NCBI GenBank assembly: GCA_021286645.1
Contig: JAJTBZ010000099.1
Span: forward strand, 1-39,606
Length of the DNA stretch: 39,606 nt
Reading direction: 5' to 3'
Origin: Ignavibacteria bacterium
GTDB lineage: Bacteria > Bacteroidota > Ignavibacteria > Ignavibacteriales > Ignavibacteriaceae
A program made the position numbers and the translations under genes. Position 1 is the stretch's first letter. Each line of letters opens with the position of its first letter. Positions 25,882 through 35,486 of the stretch are shown one piece after another. Below the pieces are notes generated by a model. The model was not told the DNA's origin and searched no databases. It saw only the letters and a program-made list of their open reading frames with translations.

Positions 25882-26817
25882 TTATCGCTTCAGCGGTACC
25901 CATGTCTGACTCTCCCGTAATCTCAATATTGCATTATACAGCGCTTTTAGTCCCAATGTACCCCGCTGCCCATAGTCTGCTATTTGTTTGGTTTTTCCGC
26001 CATTGTACACAAGTGTTACCGAAGCTGACGGAGCATCGGTGTAGGTAACTTTGTAATTATCTTTAAGAGAAACAAAATTCACTTCGGATAGTAACGATTT
26101 CAACTCACTAAAATCATCCGGACGAAGAATTGTTGAGAACTCTCCCTGCATCGGGTTAAATTTCTCCGCATGTAATTCTGCATTCCCTCTGGAGTCAATT
26201 TTTAGTGCAAACATGGGGCATCGGCCGTGGCATCCGGTGAACCTGCATTCAAGGCTCTCAAATATTAACTTTTTCGTGGGAACTGTATTTTCTATCAGGT
26301 TTCCTTGTATTACTTTCAACTCTGCCCGAACAATTCGTGAAATAGAATCCTGAGTCTCGCCCCATGCAGTAATGTAACCATGTTTCTTCGATTTTGTAAA
26401 AGTGGCCGCCGTAGCAGGCATATTCTCGGTATTGAGCACAAGTTGTTTAACCGTAAAATTATTATAGCCACTGTCGGTGAAACATAAAACAATCTTTTTC
26501 GAACCAAGTGTACCGGTAACCAGAAGATCGGGCCAGCCATTGTTATCAAAATCATCGATATACCACATCCGGTATTTACCAGGCAGTAGTATCCTCCTGA
26601 AATTTGTTTTTGCCGTAAGAGAATCCAGACCCGGGATAAAATCCGAAAAAATTTTACCAAATTTACTAATGAAACATTTAAGATCAGCTGTATTTTTAAT
26701 TATCGAAAGCTCATTTTTCTGCAAATTGGGATAAATTTCAGCTGCCTGGCAAAAAAATGCCGCCATAAATACAAACCCGATAAAAACAACACGCGTGATA
26801 AGTTTTCTATTAATCAT
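25882..26817 (-). CDS. Secreted protein with DUF6438-like domain
   Basis: From ATG 26817 the protein is 311 residues with a signal peptide (KLITRVVFIGFVFMAAFFCQA). The first half contains a short FG-GAP/VCBS-like stretch (WYIDDFDNNGWPDLLVTGT). The second half has CRFTGCHGRCPMFALKI followed by a predicted beta-rich fold, the pattern of DUF6438, where the closely spaced Cys (CxxxC and nearby) are conserved. A longer frame from 26934 adds 39 residues ahead of the signal peptide and is rejected. It is probably periplasmic or outer-membrane-associated. Function unknown. Confidence 0.75.
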   Translation of the reverse strand: MINRKLITRVVFIGFVFMAAFFCQAAEIYPNLQKNELSIIKNTADLKCFISKFGKIFSDFIPGLDSLTAKTNFRRILLPGKYRMWYIDDFDNNGWPDLLVTGTLGSKKIVLCFTDSGYNNFTVKQLVLNTENMPATAATFTKSKKHGYITAWGETQDSISRIVRAELKVIQGNLIENTVPTKKLIFESLECRFTGCHGRCPMFALKIDSRGNAELHAEKFNPMQGEFSTILRPDDFSELKSLLSEVNFVSLKDNYKVTYTDAPSASVTLVYNGGKTKQIADYGQRGTLGLKALYNAILRLRESQTWVPLKR

Positions 26818-26996
26818 TATAAATTCAACAAAAATATATATCATTAGACAGCGGTAGCAACCACTTAGTTTAGATAACTGACCGGTAAAGAACAAAAGCC
26901 GATAAAAATCGGTTTCTAATATACAAATTCTCATACTTCCTTTGCGTTAAGTCACGAAGCAATAAAAATATGTTTTTTTTATCGGTGGGATTGCTC

Positions 26997-27004
26997 TATT
27001 TTTG
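26997..27004 (+). promoter_or_regulatory. Bacteroidota-type -7 box upstream of the T9SS metalloprotease gene
   Basis: TATTTTTG matches TAnnTTTG and is followed by CAGG, as at 22027. It predicts a leader of about 70-80 bases before the gene. Upstream is a run of eight Ts rather than a clear -33 TTTG. Confidence 0.45.
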
Positions 27005-27083
27005 CAGGCTCAATTCGTCTGGAGGAGATATGGAGACAGGGAATTGAATTGTTATATTATTATTATTTGTTAGGATGTCGTCT

Positions 27084-30032
27084 ATGTTGCGTTTCACTTT
27101 CAGCCGAGTGTGGCTGTACTCCCTCATAGTAGTCCTGTTTCCCGTGCTGGTTGCCGCCCAGAGTTCTGCAGCTTCCAGATTATCGGATGCAGACTACTCA
27201 CAATTACTGTTGAACAGGTTACATAAAATAACCTCGAAAGAAGCCCTGATGACCGGGCAAAAACCGAACCGCGCGAACCATAACATGACAATGTTATTGC
27301 TCGATGCCAAGAAAAACTGGAATCGCTTAACCACCGATGCTCAAAAGGCCTTTAGCGTAAAAGATACCCGCCCTACCGGTCTTGACAAGAAATATCTCGA
27401 AACTACGAAGAATTTCTTCCAGTTCTATTATACAACAACAGGTACCAATGCAGTTGCTACAACTGACGCGAATGCAAATGGTGTTCCTGATTATGTAGAA
27501 AATATGGCTGCTGCTTTCTGTAAAGCACTTTCATTCTACGATTCTGTTGGTTTTAGCCATCCCCCGCTTGCAGCTTCCGATAACGGCCGTTATGCTGTAT
27601 ATCTTTCCAGCAGTGACGCGGGTGATTATGTGTATGGTTACAGCCAGCCTGAAACAAATATCCATGATAACCCCGCTACACCCATTGTAGAACAGAATGC
27701 TTATACCAGTTTTATGGTTATGCGCAGTGAATATAATGACTTCGGTAACACAGCTGCTGAAAAACAAATTGCTATGGAAGTTACCGCCGCTCACGAATTT
27801 TTCCATGCCGTTCAATTCGGTTACGAAACCGAAAATATGGAAGGTTATTTAATGGAAATGTGCTCAACCTGGGCTGAAGACAAAGTATTCCCCGGTGATG
27901 ATGATAACTGGCAGTATTTAACAGATATCTTTAATACTCCGGATGTTTCTACCGATTGGGATGAAGCTTTGGACGGCGATGCTGTTAACTATAGCAGCGA
28001 CTATTCAATGCACTGGTATGCAGCATGGATTTTTATGCGCTATGTTACCGACCAGACCGAAAGCGCAATTGTTAAGAACATTTTTGAAAACAATATTACC
28101 GTTACCACCTCAAGCGCAATCGATAACGCTTTAAAATCAAAAGGCAGTTCTTACACTGACGCGTTAAAAAATTACTATGTAGCTTTAGGGCTTTTAACCT
28201 CATCAAATACTGCTCCCATGAGTAAATATCGCTTCCAGAGAGCGGATGACTACAGAACCCTTACGCGTAATTCCGGCGGCAGCCCTGCCGGCCCGTTCGT
28301 TATCAAGTATGAAAATACTATCAATTACACGGGTTCCAAGGTTACCTACTCTTCAACCTCGAAGGGCGATAAGAGATTAATGCGCGCGAGTGCAGACTTT
28401 ATTAAAATTACTCCAAACGGAAATTTCTCGATTAGTGTTGCTCCTAAAACTGCAAACACAAACTTTACTATCCGTTTATTAAAGTCGGATTCATATACAA
28501 ATCCGACCAAGCTCGCGGTTGTTGAACCAACAATTACCGGCAGCAATTATGTAATTAATGTTCCTGATTATGCCAGCTACTCGAAATATGTATTGGTATT
28601 ATATAATGCAAAATACTCAACCGCGCAATCACGTGATACCACTTCAATACAGTATGATATTACCGTTGATAAGGCACAATTAACCGATGGCGTAGCGCTT
28701 GATGCACCGGTTGGAGGCGAAAGCTGGCAGATTGGTACAATCCATAATATTTTATGGGAAAGTGCTAATGTTACCAATGTAAAATTAGAATACACTACCG
28801 ATAATGGAACAACCTGGAGCACAATAATTGCTTCTACCCCGGCTGCAGCAGGTACTTATGCATGGACTGTTCCGAACACTGCATCTACTAACTGTAAAGT
28901 GCGGGTCAGCGATGCAGCAAACGCGGCTTCCAATTCAGCAAGCCCTGCGGTATTTTCAATCATACAGCCGCTGCCATTTGGTATTATTACTCCGAACGGC
29001 GGTGAAACATGGTATGTTACCACTAACCAGAATATATCCTGGAATCCCAACACTGTCGTGAATGTAAAAGTTGAATACACAACTGATAATGGTACTACCT
29101 GGTCAACAGTTGTTGCAAGTACTCCTGCAAATGTTGGTTCATATCAGTGGACTATCCCGAACACTGTGTCAACTACATGCAAAGTCCGTTTAAGCAGTGT
29201 AGAAAATGCTGCAATTACTTCAATGAGTGCATCGGCATTCAGTATCGCGCCAAAACCGGTTTCTATAACAATAATCTCAGAAGATTTTGCAAAAGTTACC
29301 ACTGGCAGCATTACATCACCCGGCTCTATCGATATTGGTACTGCTTTAGATACCTATACTCAGAAAGCCGGCTGGACCGGTTCGAAAGTGTATGCAGCAG
29401 GCGGAGCAGTTAAAGTAGGTGCTTCCTCTAATCAGGGTTATATAGTAACACCTGCAATTGATCTTTCCGGAGCGGAAGGTAAAGGACAGGTTAATTTTGA
29501 TGCCCAGATGTACGGAACAGATACCGGTGTGTTACAGGTAATGCTTTCAACCGATGGCGGTACAACATTTACCCAGGTAGGAAGTGATGTAACTCCGGCA
29601 GCTTCCATGTCCCCTGTATCTGTCAGCTTCACAGGCGGTAAAGTAAACTCGATGATTAAAATTACCGCGAAAGTAGCTTCAAAGAACCGTTTCTACCTTG
29701 ATAACATCAGTGTTATTTCCGGCGGCAGTTCAGCTGTTGATGATGGTAAAAAATCTCAGACCTTACCTCAGGGTTTTGTTCTGGGTCAGAATTACCCGAA
29801 TCCGTTCAACCCGAGCACTACTATCTCTTTCAGCATCCCTGAAAGCGGTAACGTACAGTTAACTATTTTCAATCAGTTGGGCGAAAGAGTTGCTTCTCTG
29901 GTTAATGGACATCTGAACGCCGGCGCGCACTCTGTTGTATGGAACGCGGCTAATCAGGTTTCCGGCATCTACTTCTATCAGTTATCAGCCGGTAACTACT
30001 CAGTAGTAAAAAAATTAGTCTTAATGAAGTAA
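27084..30032 (+). CDS. T9SS-secreted putative metalloprotease (MXAN_6640-like)
   Basis: From ATG 27084 the protein has 982 residues. The in-frame ATG at 27075 is the alternative, but only the later one has room for the AGG upstream. A signal peptide (about 1-25) ends at VAAQ. The catalytic region holds HEFFH at about 237-241, a zincin motif, followed by EGYLMEMCSTWAEDKVFP with candidate third ligands. This resembles the MXAN_6640-type putative metalloprotease family. Two tandem Ig-like repeats of about 90 residues follow (28690-29250), then a jelly-roll-like region. The last about 85 residues are a T9SS type A sorting domain (NYPNPFNPSTTISFSIPE to KKLVLMK). Extracellular proteolysis is the likely role. 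Confidence 0.85.
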   Translation: MLRFTFSRVWLYSLIVVLFPVLVAAQSSAASRLSDADYSQLLLNRLHKITSKEALMTGQKPNRANHNMTMLLLDAKKNWNRLTTDAQKAFSVKDTRPTGLDKKYLETTKNFFQFYYTTTGTNAVATTDANANGVPDYVENMAAAFCKALSFYDSVGFSHPPLAASDNGRYAVYLSSSDAGDYVYGYSQPETNIHDNPATPIVEQNAYTSFMVMRSEYNDFGNTAAEKQIAMEVTAAHEFFHAVQFGYETENMEGYLMEMCSTWAEDKVFPGDDDNWQYLTDIFNTPDVSTDWDEALDGDAVNYSSDYSMHWYAAWIFMRYVTDQTESAIVKNIFENNITVTTSSAIDNALKSKGSSYTDALKNYYVALGLLTSSNTAPMSKYRFQRADDYRTLTRNSGGSPAGPFVIKYENTINYTGSKVTYSSTSKGDKRLMRASADFIKITPNGNFSISVAPKTANTNFTIRLLKSDSYTNPTKLAVVEPTITGSNYVINVPDYASYSKYVLVLYNAKYSTAQSRDTTSIQYDITVDKAQLTDGVALDAPVGGESWQIGTIHNILWESANVTNVKLEYTTDNGTTWSTIIASTPAAAGTYAWTVPNTASTNCKVRVSDAANAASNSASPAVFSIIQPLPFGIITPNGGETWYVTTNQNISWNPNTVVNVKVEYTTDNGTTWSTVVASTPANVGSYQWTIPNTVSTTCKVRLSSVENAAITSMSASAFSIAPKPVSITIISEDFAKVTTGSITSPGSIDIGTALDTYTQKAGWTGSKVYAAGGAVKVGASSNQGYIVTPAIDLSGAEGKGQVNFDAQMYGTDTGVLQVMLSTDGGTTFTQVGSDVTPAASMSPVSVSFTGGKVNSMIKITAKVASKNRFYLDNISVISGGSSAVDDGKKSQTLPQGFVLGQNYPNPFNPSTTISFSIPESGNVQLTIFNQLGERVASLVNGHLNAGAHSVVWNAANQVSGIYFYQLSAGNYSVVKKLVLMK
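28690..29250 (+). repeat. Two tandem Ig-like domain repeats
   Basis: Units starting near GGESW (28713) and GGETW (28998) share the pattern G-G-E-[ST]-W ... VK[LV]EYTTDNGTTWST ... W-T-[VI]-P-N-T-x-S-T-x-CKVR. The DNA is diverged but clearly homologous, so this is an internal duplication of a Kre9/KNH-like Ig fold. Confidence 0.8.
29787..29836 (+). repeat. 50-base exact direct repeat (second copy 32542-32591)
   Basis: The DNA for QNYPNPFNPSTTISFSI is identical over 50 bases, including every third codon position, in the two T9SS sorting domains. On both sides the two genes differ immediately. Confidence 0.95.
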
Positions 30033-30336
30033 TATTCCTGAAAGATTGTTTTCAAAGCCGCCGTGGTACTAACCCGGCGGCTTTTTTGTTTTCTGCCCTT
30101 ATACAATGACTTCACACCGAGGAATTATAATATTCATTATATATACATGTTTATAATTAAAATCGCTCAATTTATGAATTTATTTTCATATTTCGCTAAA
30201 CTTTTCATGCATTTATACGATAATCCTTTCACGAGAGAACTCATCAAAGTATGCTGAAATAAGTGGGTAGGTATCGTCCAACCGTGTCCGTGAGATGATA
30301 GATATTATTTTATTATTTAGTGGGAGCAGCCACCTT
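30033..30336 (+). other. Intergenic region between the two T9SS cargo genes
   Basis: The first 50 bases hold the terminator of the protease gene (30055). The rest is AT-rich without any ORF having a ribosome site. The promoter of the repeat-rich protein should be here, but I see no convincing TAnnTTTG box. Confidence 0.5.
30055..30088 (+). terminator. Terminator after the T9SS metalloprotease gene
   Basis: AAGCCGCCG (30055-30063) pairs with CGGCGGCTT (30075-30083), followed by a T-run. Confidence 0.88.
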
Positions 30337-32787
30337 ATGAGACAATTGTTTACAGTTACTTACATACTAACAGCACTTATATTATTACCATCAAACCAAA
30401 TTCAGGCTCAGGCTTCATGGCCGGGAGAAGGAACGAATACCGGTATCAGCTGGGTTCAGTATCGCAATGCCGATGGTTCACTGGTACGTGATGTTTCCGG
30501 AGAGCCAAGTATCATTGCCGTGCAGGATATCTGTTACGATGATGCAGCCAACGCTCCGGCCTCAGTTCTTATTGCCAGTGACGGTACCAACATGTTTTTC
30601 CGTATCATGGTAGGTGACAAACCCACGAATACCCAGGGTAGTATAGTTAACAACGTTGGGTATATTGTTGAAATTGCCGATGCAAGCGGCACTTTTCAGG
30701 CTGCGGTTGCATTAGTCAAATCTTCGAAAGATGAGATTAAAGTTTCAAATGCCGCCGGTACAATCAGTAACGCCATTTATTCATCCCCTACCGCTGCAAT
30801 TCGCGCGGTACAGGTGGTTCCCGGCAGTGCCACCGATGCACACTGGTATGTCGATTTTCAAACGACTATTGCTTCTATAACAACCGCATGGTCCAGTTTT
30901 GGCGGGTCTACACCAACAAAATATTACTTCGGCACCACCGCGGGCGCCAGTATTAACACTATCAACAAGGACTGGATGGGAGGTAATGTTAGCTCTGTAG
31001 ATTGGACAAGCATTTCCCAGGCACGCCCGACAAGTATAAGTACCGGTACTCTTTATTCTTCAAATATTTCGGGTTCCGTTACCGGTGCCGGCACGGGAGT
31101 AACTTTAAGTTACTCTGATACTACTGCTAAAACTTCTACCATTAACGGTTCTTATAACTACACCTTTGCCGTTTCATACAATTGGTCGGGTACGGTAACG
31201 CCCTCAAAAACGGGATATACATTTACACCTGCCAGCAGAACCTACAGCAACATAGTTGCCGACCAAACTTCCCAAAATTACACGGTAGATAAAGTACTGG
31301 TCTCCGGAACTATTACCAATGGTGCCGGGTCCACCGTAACATATACCGGAGGTTCTGTTACGGCTAATGGTTCCGGGTACTATGAATTTTGGGTTACTTC
31401 CGGCTGGACCGGAACCATAACTCCCTCTTTAAGCGGTTATACTTTTTCACCGGCTTCAATTACTATTTCCTCAGCAGTCACCGCTCCTTTGGGCAGCCAG
31501 AATTTTACCGCGCTGCTCTCGCCAATTATTTCCGGTAAAGTTCGGATGCAATCTGGCGGTACAGGCATTTCGGGGGTAACTATGTCATATACCGGAACCA
31601 GCAGCGGCTCAACATCTACGAATGGCACCGGTGATTATTCAATTACCGTGGTCAGCGGTTCCAATGAAACAGTAACACCTTCAAAAACCGGATATACGTT
31701 TACTTCTGCCAGTTTATCATATTCCAATTTAACAACACACCAGACAAATCAGGATTATGTCATTGCCACTATCCTTATTTCCGGCACAACTACAATTGGC
31801 GGTGTTACACTGAGCTATACTGACGGTACAGCAAAACAAGTAACTTCCGATGGCAGCGGTAACTATTCAGCCTGGGTTTCGTACAACTGGAGTGGTTCAC
31901 TGACACCTACGAAAACAGGGTATACATTCAATCCCCAGTCATTTAGCAATGTTACTGCACCTGCCACTGCCAACTTTACACCATATGTAACCATAAGTGG
32001 AAATACCGGGCTAAGTGGTACGAACGTGGAACTCGTCTATAATTCGACAACCTTAAACACTACATCGGACGGATCAGGGAATTATTCATTTCTGGTACCA
32101 TACAATACCAGCTCCGTTGTGGTTACACCGACAAAAATTGGCTATGTATTCACACCTGCCAATCGCTCGGCATCCAATATTACCTCAGCAACAACTATTC
32201 CTACGTTCTCATCGGTTATGCCGGTAGAGTTGGCTGCATTTTCGGGTTCGGTTAAAAACAATATTGTACACTTAAACTGGCGGACTGCAAGCGAAATTAA
32301 CAATTATGGTTTTACTGTTGAACGCCAGGTTAAAGGAAAAAGTAACTGGGTAACTCTTGGTTTTGTTCAGGGGGCCGGATACAGCAATCAGGCAATTGAT
32401 TATTCCTTTAATGATAAACAACCGCTAACGGGAACTTTGCTCTACCGCCTGAAACAAACAGATAATGACGGCACTTTTTCATACTCAGCAATAGTAGAGA
32501 TTAAAGATGCAATAATCATTCCCGCATACCTGCAGGTTGCACAGAATTACCCGAATCCGTTCAACCCGAGCACTACTATCTCTTTCAGCATACCGGAAAC
32601 AGGTACTGTTCGGATTACGATCTATAATCAGTCAGGCGAGCAGGTAATTGAGTTACTGAATGAAAACCTTAATGCGGGTGCACATTCAATTACCTGGAAT
32701 GCTACTCACCAGGCTTCAGGTATGTACTTATGTAAAATAGTGACGGGCAAATTTACTTCGGTAAGAAAATTACTACTTGTTAAATAA
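30337..32787 (+). CDS. T9SS-secreted repeat protein with FN3-like domain
   Basis: From ATG 30337 the protein is 816 residues, starting with a signal peptide (MRQLFTVTYILTALILLPS... ending IQAQA). An ATG at 30295 adds 14 residues in front of it and is less likely. The N-terminal module (about 25-240) is beta-rich with no recognised motif. Five repeats of about 70 residues follow (31069-32214), each ending GYTFxPxxxxYSNxxxxxxxQNYT or a variant, with the look of carboxypeptidase-regulatory/Ig-like folds. An FN3-like domain (LNWRTASEINNYGFTVER) comes next, and then a type A sorting domain ending RKLLLVK. A surface adhesin or matrix role is an inference. Confidence 0.85.
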   Translation: MRQLFTVTYILTALILLPSNQIQAQASWPGEGTNTGISWVQYRNADGSLVRDVSGEPSIIAVQDICYDDAANAPASVLIASDGTNMFFRIMVGDKPTNTQGSIVNNVGYIVEIADASGTFQAAVALVKSSKDEIKVSNAAGTISNAIYSSPTAAIRAVQVVPGSATDAHWYVDFQTTIASITTAWSSFGGSTPTKYYFGTTAGASINTINKDWMGGNVSSVDWTSISQARPTSISTGTLYSSNISGSVTGAGTGVTLSYSDTTAKTSTINGSYNYTFAVSYNWSGTVTPSKTGYTFTPASRTYSNIVADQTSQNYTVDKVLVSGTITNGAGSTVTYTGGSVTANGSGYYEFWVTSGWTGTITPSLSGYTFSPASITISSAVTAPLGSQNFTALLSPIISGKVRMQSGGTGISGVTMSYTGTSSGSTSTNGTGDYSITVVSGSNETVTPSKTGYTFTSASLSYSNLTTHQTNQDYVIATILISGTTTIGGVTLSYTDGTAKQVTSDGSGNYSAWVSYNWSGSLTPTKTGYTFNPQSFSNVTAPATANFTPYVTISGNTGLSGTNVELVYNSTTLNTTSDGSGNYSFLVPYNTSSVVVTPTKIGYVFTPANRSASNITSATTIPTFSSVMPVELAAFSGSVKNNIVHLNWRTASEINNYGFTVERQVKGKSNWVTLGFVQGAGYSNQAIDYSFNDKQPLTGTLLYRLKQTDNDGTFSYSAIVEIKDAIIIPAYLQVAQNYPNPFNPSTTISFSIPETGTVRITIYNQSGEQVIELLNENLNAGAHSITWNATHQASGMYLCKIVTGKFTSVRKLLLVK
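31069..32214 (+). repeat. Five tandem protein repeats of about 70 residues
   Basis: Units start near 31069, 31304, 31530, 31780 and 31993, each beginning SG[STKN]. Shared features are a YS/YTG strand, GSGxY, NWSG or equivalent, and TP[ST]KTGYTF. The repeats are diverged from each other at DNA level, so the array is not recent. Confidence 0.8.
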
Positions 32788-32815
32788 ACTACAATAGAAA
32801 TTGTACATTGCACAA

Positions 32816-32843
32816 AAAAACGCCGGGGCCTCCGGCGTTTTTC
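32816..32843. terminator. Terminator between convergent genes
   Basis: AAAAACGCCGG pairs with CCGGCGTTTTT across a short loop (inner stem 32821-32826 with 32832-32837). Flanking A- and T-runs let it work in both directions. Confidence 0.85.
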
Positions 32844-32849
32844 TTTTTC

Positions 32850-33689
32850 TCAATACTCTTCGTGCAACAGTGACACATAGTACAGTAATTTACCGTACTC
32901 TTCCTTTGTAATAAATGAGGCCAGCCGCTGCATGCTCCCTTCGGTTTCAGAATTGCCAGATACGGACTGATAGGAAACCAAAATATTATCAGAGGCGGAA
33001 GGTTCAAAGAATTTTACTGACCACGTAAGAACAGAATCCCGGGACATATACGTACCCGGCACTGCTTCGAAGCCCGGACGCGCGGTAGTAATACCATCAC
33101 GCAACACGAGATGCACCTGCATACTTTCTACATTCCCCTTCCATAAACCGGCATGCGCAACATCAATCATAAATCCACGGGCTCCCATTGTAATAGCTAC
33201 CGAGTCGCCATTGGGATTGGCATCAATATCAGCGAGTGACGTTTCAGCCCAGAAAAGTGCTTTCACCTTCCGGGTTTCACCGGGCTGTAAGCGGGCTTTT
33301 ATGGTGTACCATTCGCCGGAATCATCATGAAGTACTACTGGCTCTACTCTTTCGCCCTGTACCCACATCTGAACGCCCAAAATACCATTGGAAACTTTGC
33401 CGGCGGACTCATTTTCATTATGCCCGGTAGAAGGCAAAGCCAGTTCAACCTCGAGCCGTGTATCGGAAGTATTGGCAAGTTCGGCTTCGGTAAAAACGGC
33501 CACTGCATTAGCATACACGAATGCTACTACTCTGCTGCGAGTCAACTGCACCGGGCTTTCCATTCCGCTTGCCACTCCCCGGCAATGTAATACCGGCAGC
33601 ATAGCTATATAATCCTGAGCACTAACACTATGTGAAAATACAATCAATACTATAAAGAACAAAAATTTTCTTAATGATGGAATACTCAT
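32850..33689 (-). CDS. Secreted protein of unknown function
   Basis: From ATG 33689 the protein is 279 residues. AGGTGA lies just upstream, which decides this start over a TTG/ATG frame 18 bases longer. A signal peptide ends at VSAQ (about residue 24). The rest is predicted beta-rich: FTEAELANTSDTRLEVELALPS, QPGETRKVKALFWAET, and later FEPSASDNILVSYQSV. It recalls proteins with an outer beta-sandwich that process secretory cargo, but I recognise no family. Convergent with the T9SS protein gene through the shared terminator at 32816. Confidence 0.65.
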   Translation of the reverse strand: MSIPSLRKFLFFIVLIVFSHSVSAQDYIAMLPVLHCRGVASGMESPVQLTRSRVVAFVYANAVAVFTEAELANTSDTRLEVELALPSTGHNENESAGKVSNGILGVQMWVQGERVEPVVLHDDSGEWYTIKARLQPGETRKVKALFWAETSLADIDANPNGDSVAITMGARGFMIDVAHAGLWKGNVESMQVHLVLRDGITTARPGFEAVPGTYMSRDSVLTWSVKFFEPSASDNILVSYQSVSGNSETEGSMQRLASFITKEEYGKLLYYVSLLHEEY

Positions 33690-33923
33690 AAATTTCACCT
33701 GCGGCAAATACTTTAATCTGAATGTTGTATCTCAATAATAGATATAATCAGTTAAAAAATAAAATTAAACATCATGCACATTTAGATATTAACCTGTTTG
33801 GAATACTCCTCTTCTTCCTCACGCAACAAATCTTATCTACAACCGTTGCCCCAATGGTAACCGCCAGTTTCCCCATCGCCCCATGTAACACGGTGACATG
33901 GAATGACAATAGCAAGGTTATTA

Positions 33924-34397
33924 CTACGCCTGTATTAGCAAACTACCTTTATGTGTAACCGGGAAATTGACCGAATTTGCAATAAAGCACATTTTATGAG
34001 CAGAATCATGCAACTCATCGATCCTCTGTTCCTCAACTGCATTGCCAACTGTTACAATTGGATGCAGAACCACTTCCGTGAACCTGCCGGAGCCGTCCGC
34101 TGCAATTTCCATTGTACCACCCGGGGTATCGATATATTCCAGCACGCTGATACCCGCGTTGGCACACAAGTGCAGGAACCATAGCATGTGGCAGCCCGCG
34201 AGCGAGGCTAACAACAACTCTTCGGGATTGTATTTTTTTGCATCGCCCCTGAAAACCGGATCCGCTGAACATGAAATAATTTCTTTATCCGTACCGGATA
34301 TATTGTGGCTGCGCGCGTATGATATATATGAGGAAGTACCTTCCCCCCTGTTCCCTGTCCACTCGAGATTAATCGTATATGTATGAATTTTCGTCAT
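33924..34397 (-). CDS. OsmC-family peroxiredoxin-like protein
   Basis: 157 residues. NPEELLLASLAGCHMLWFLHLC (C69) and HKMCFIANSVNFPV (C137) are the two catalytic-cysteine motifs of OsmC/Ohr proteins, which reduce organic hydroperoxides with thiol or lipoyl donors. The exact subgroup cannot be fixed: the pattern is closer to OsmC/YhfA-like than to Ohr. The ATG is preceded by GAGGG. It lies 70 bases downstream of the short-chain dehydrogenase on the same strand. Confidence 0.92.
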   Translation of the reverse strand: MTKIHTYTINLEWTGNRGEGTSSYISYARSHNISGTDKEIISCSADPVFRGDAKKYNPEELLLASLAGCHMLWFLHLCANAGISVLEYIDTPGGTMEIAADGSGRFTEVVLHPIVTVGNAVEEQRIDELHDSAHKMCFIANSVNFPVTHKGSLLIQA

Positions 34398-34467
34398 TAT
34401 GCCCTCGTATATAATTCAATTCCAATATACATTTTTTTTCACAGGTGTTACGTACCTTTCTGTTACC

Positions 34468-35184
34468 CTATATTTTCTCGTATAACCAGGCAGGTATATA
34501 TTTCAGGAACCTCGCGAGTACCGCCCACCGTTTTGAAACATATACGATCTTTTTCTTTTTCGTAATTGCCCGATAAATCTGGCGGGCTATTTTCGGTACC
34601 GGCATAACCCAAAACAACCCTTCACCCTTTGCCATGGCAGTATCAACCAGTCCCGGCCGTACATCCGTAATATGCAGGGTAATTTTTTCCTTACACGCCC
34701 TTTGCCGTAACCCTTCGAGATAGTTAATCTGGTATGCTTTAGAAGCATTGTACGCCGGTGCCAGCCTGCTGCCCCGCAGGCCTGCGATTGAACTGATAAC
34801 CACCAGATGTCCATACTTTTGCCCGGTAAAATACGTATAAGCCCACCCCGCTATACAGGTAAAACCACTGACATTCGTATTAACAGCTTCCATCTCAATA
34901 GAATAATTCAGGGTATGGTTTACGTGCCCCGTTCCCGAACTGAGTATCAATAAATCCACGTTCCCTAATTGCGCCGCGAGTAAATCCAGCGAAGCCCGTG
35001 TGGCAAGGGGATCTGTTACATCAAATATACACGGAATAAACACTCCGGGACGAGACTGCGCCAGTTCGTTGAGTAATTCACCTCTTCTGCCGGTAATACC
35101 GACAATATACCCGTTTTCAGCGAGCAATTCCGCCAGTCCCCTGCCAATTCCCGATGTTGCCCCGATAACTATTGCTTTTTTCAT
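34468..35184 (-). CDS. Short-chain dehydrogenase/reductase
   Basis: 238 residues from ATG 35184. The Rossmann motif GATSGIG is at 8-14, ILSSGTG occupies the NNAG position, and the catalytic set S131/S132, Y145 and K149 (YNASK) is complete. NAD(P)-dependent oxidation or reduction of an alcohol or carbonyl is expected; the substrate is unknown. A longer frame from 35232 adds a non-homologous N terminus and is rejected. It is probably co-transcribed with the OsmC gene. Confidence 0.92.
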   Translation of the reverse strand: MKKAIVIGATSGIGRGLAELLAENGYIVGITGRRGELLNELAQSRPGVFIPCIFDVTDPLATRASLDLLAAQLGNVDLLILSSGTGHVNHTLNYSIEMEAVNTNVSGFTCIAGWAYTYFTGQKYGHLVVISSIAGLRGSRLAPAYNASKAYQINYLEGLRQRACKEKITLHITDVRPGLVDTAMAKGEGLFWVMPVPKIARQIYRAITKKKKIVYVSKRWAVLARFLKYIPAWLYEKI

Positions 35185-35486
35185 TTTACAATACCCGATA
35201 ATTCTGCTTAATTTCCGTAAATACACGTGCATTCCAAAACACCGCCCGCGTTCCCCTGCAAATCTACTAAAGCCACACGAGAATCCGGCATTTCGGCTAA
35301 GAGAATTTTCCGTGTTACATTTCTGTATTTTGCTTAACCCTCGACAATTATCCTTTTTACTGCTGCATTTATATCTCCGGGTAAAACTATAGCTTGCGTT
35401 TTGTATGGTAACTGAGTATATTTACGAATTGGCGGCCGCACGGAGAGCTTAATATCTATCATGTAATATTCTAATTCTTGAATTGT
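35185..35486. other. Intergenic region upstream of the SDR and TonB-receptor genes
   Basis: About 300 bases between divergent genes. A TATTTTGC stretch near 35335 resembles a shortened -7 box for the receptor gene, but it lacks one T of the consensus and is too far from the start to be persuasive. No other ORF with a ribosome site is seen. Confidence 0.4.

Noticed and set aside
27021-27047. A GGAGGA followed by a five-codon ATG...TGA reading frame in the leader of the T9SS protease gene, resembling a leader peptide.
   Set aside because: The spacer from GGAGGA to the ATG is only three bases and nothing in the five codons suggests attenuation; not enough to call a leader peptide.
28690-29250. 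Internal repeats considered as a mobile or satellite repeat.
   Set aside because: They follow the reading frame and are explained as duplicated Ig-like protein domains.
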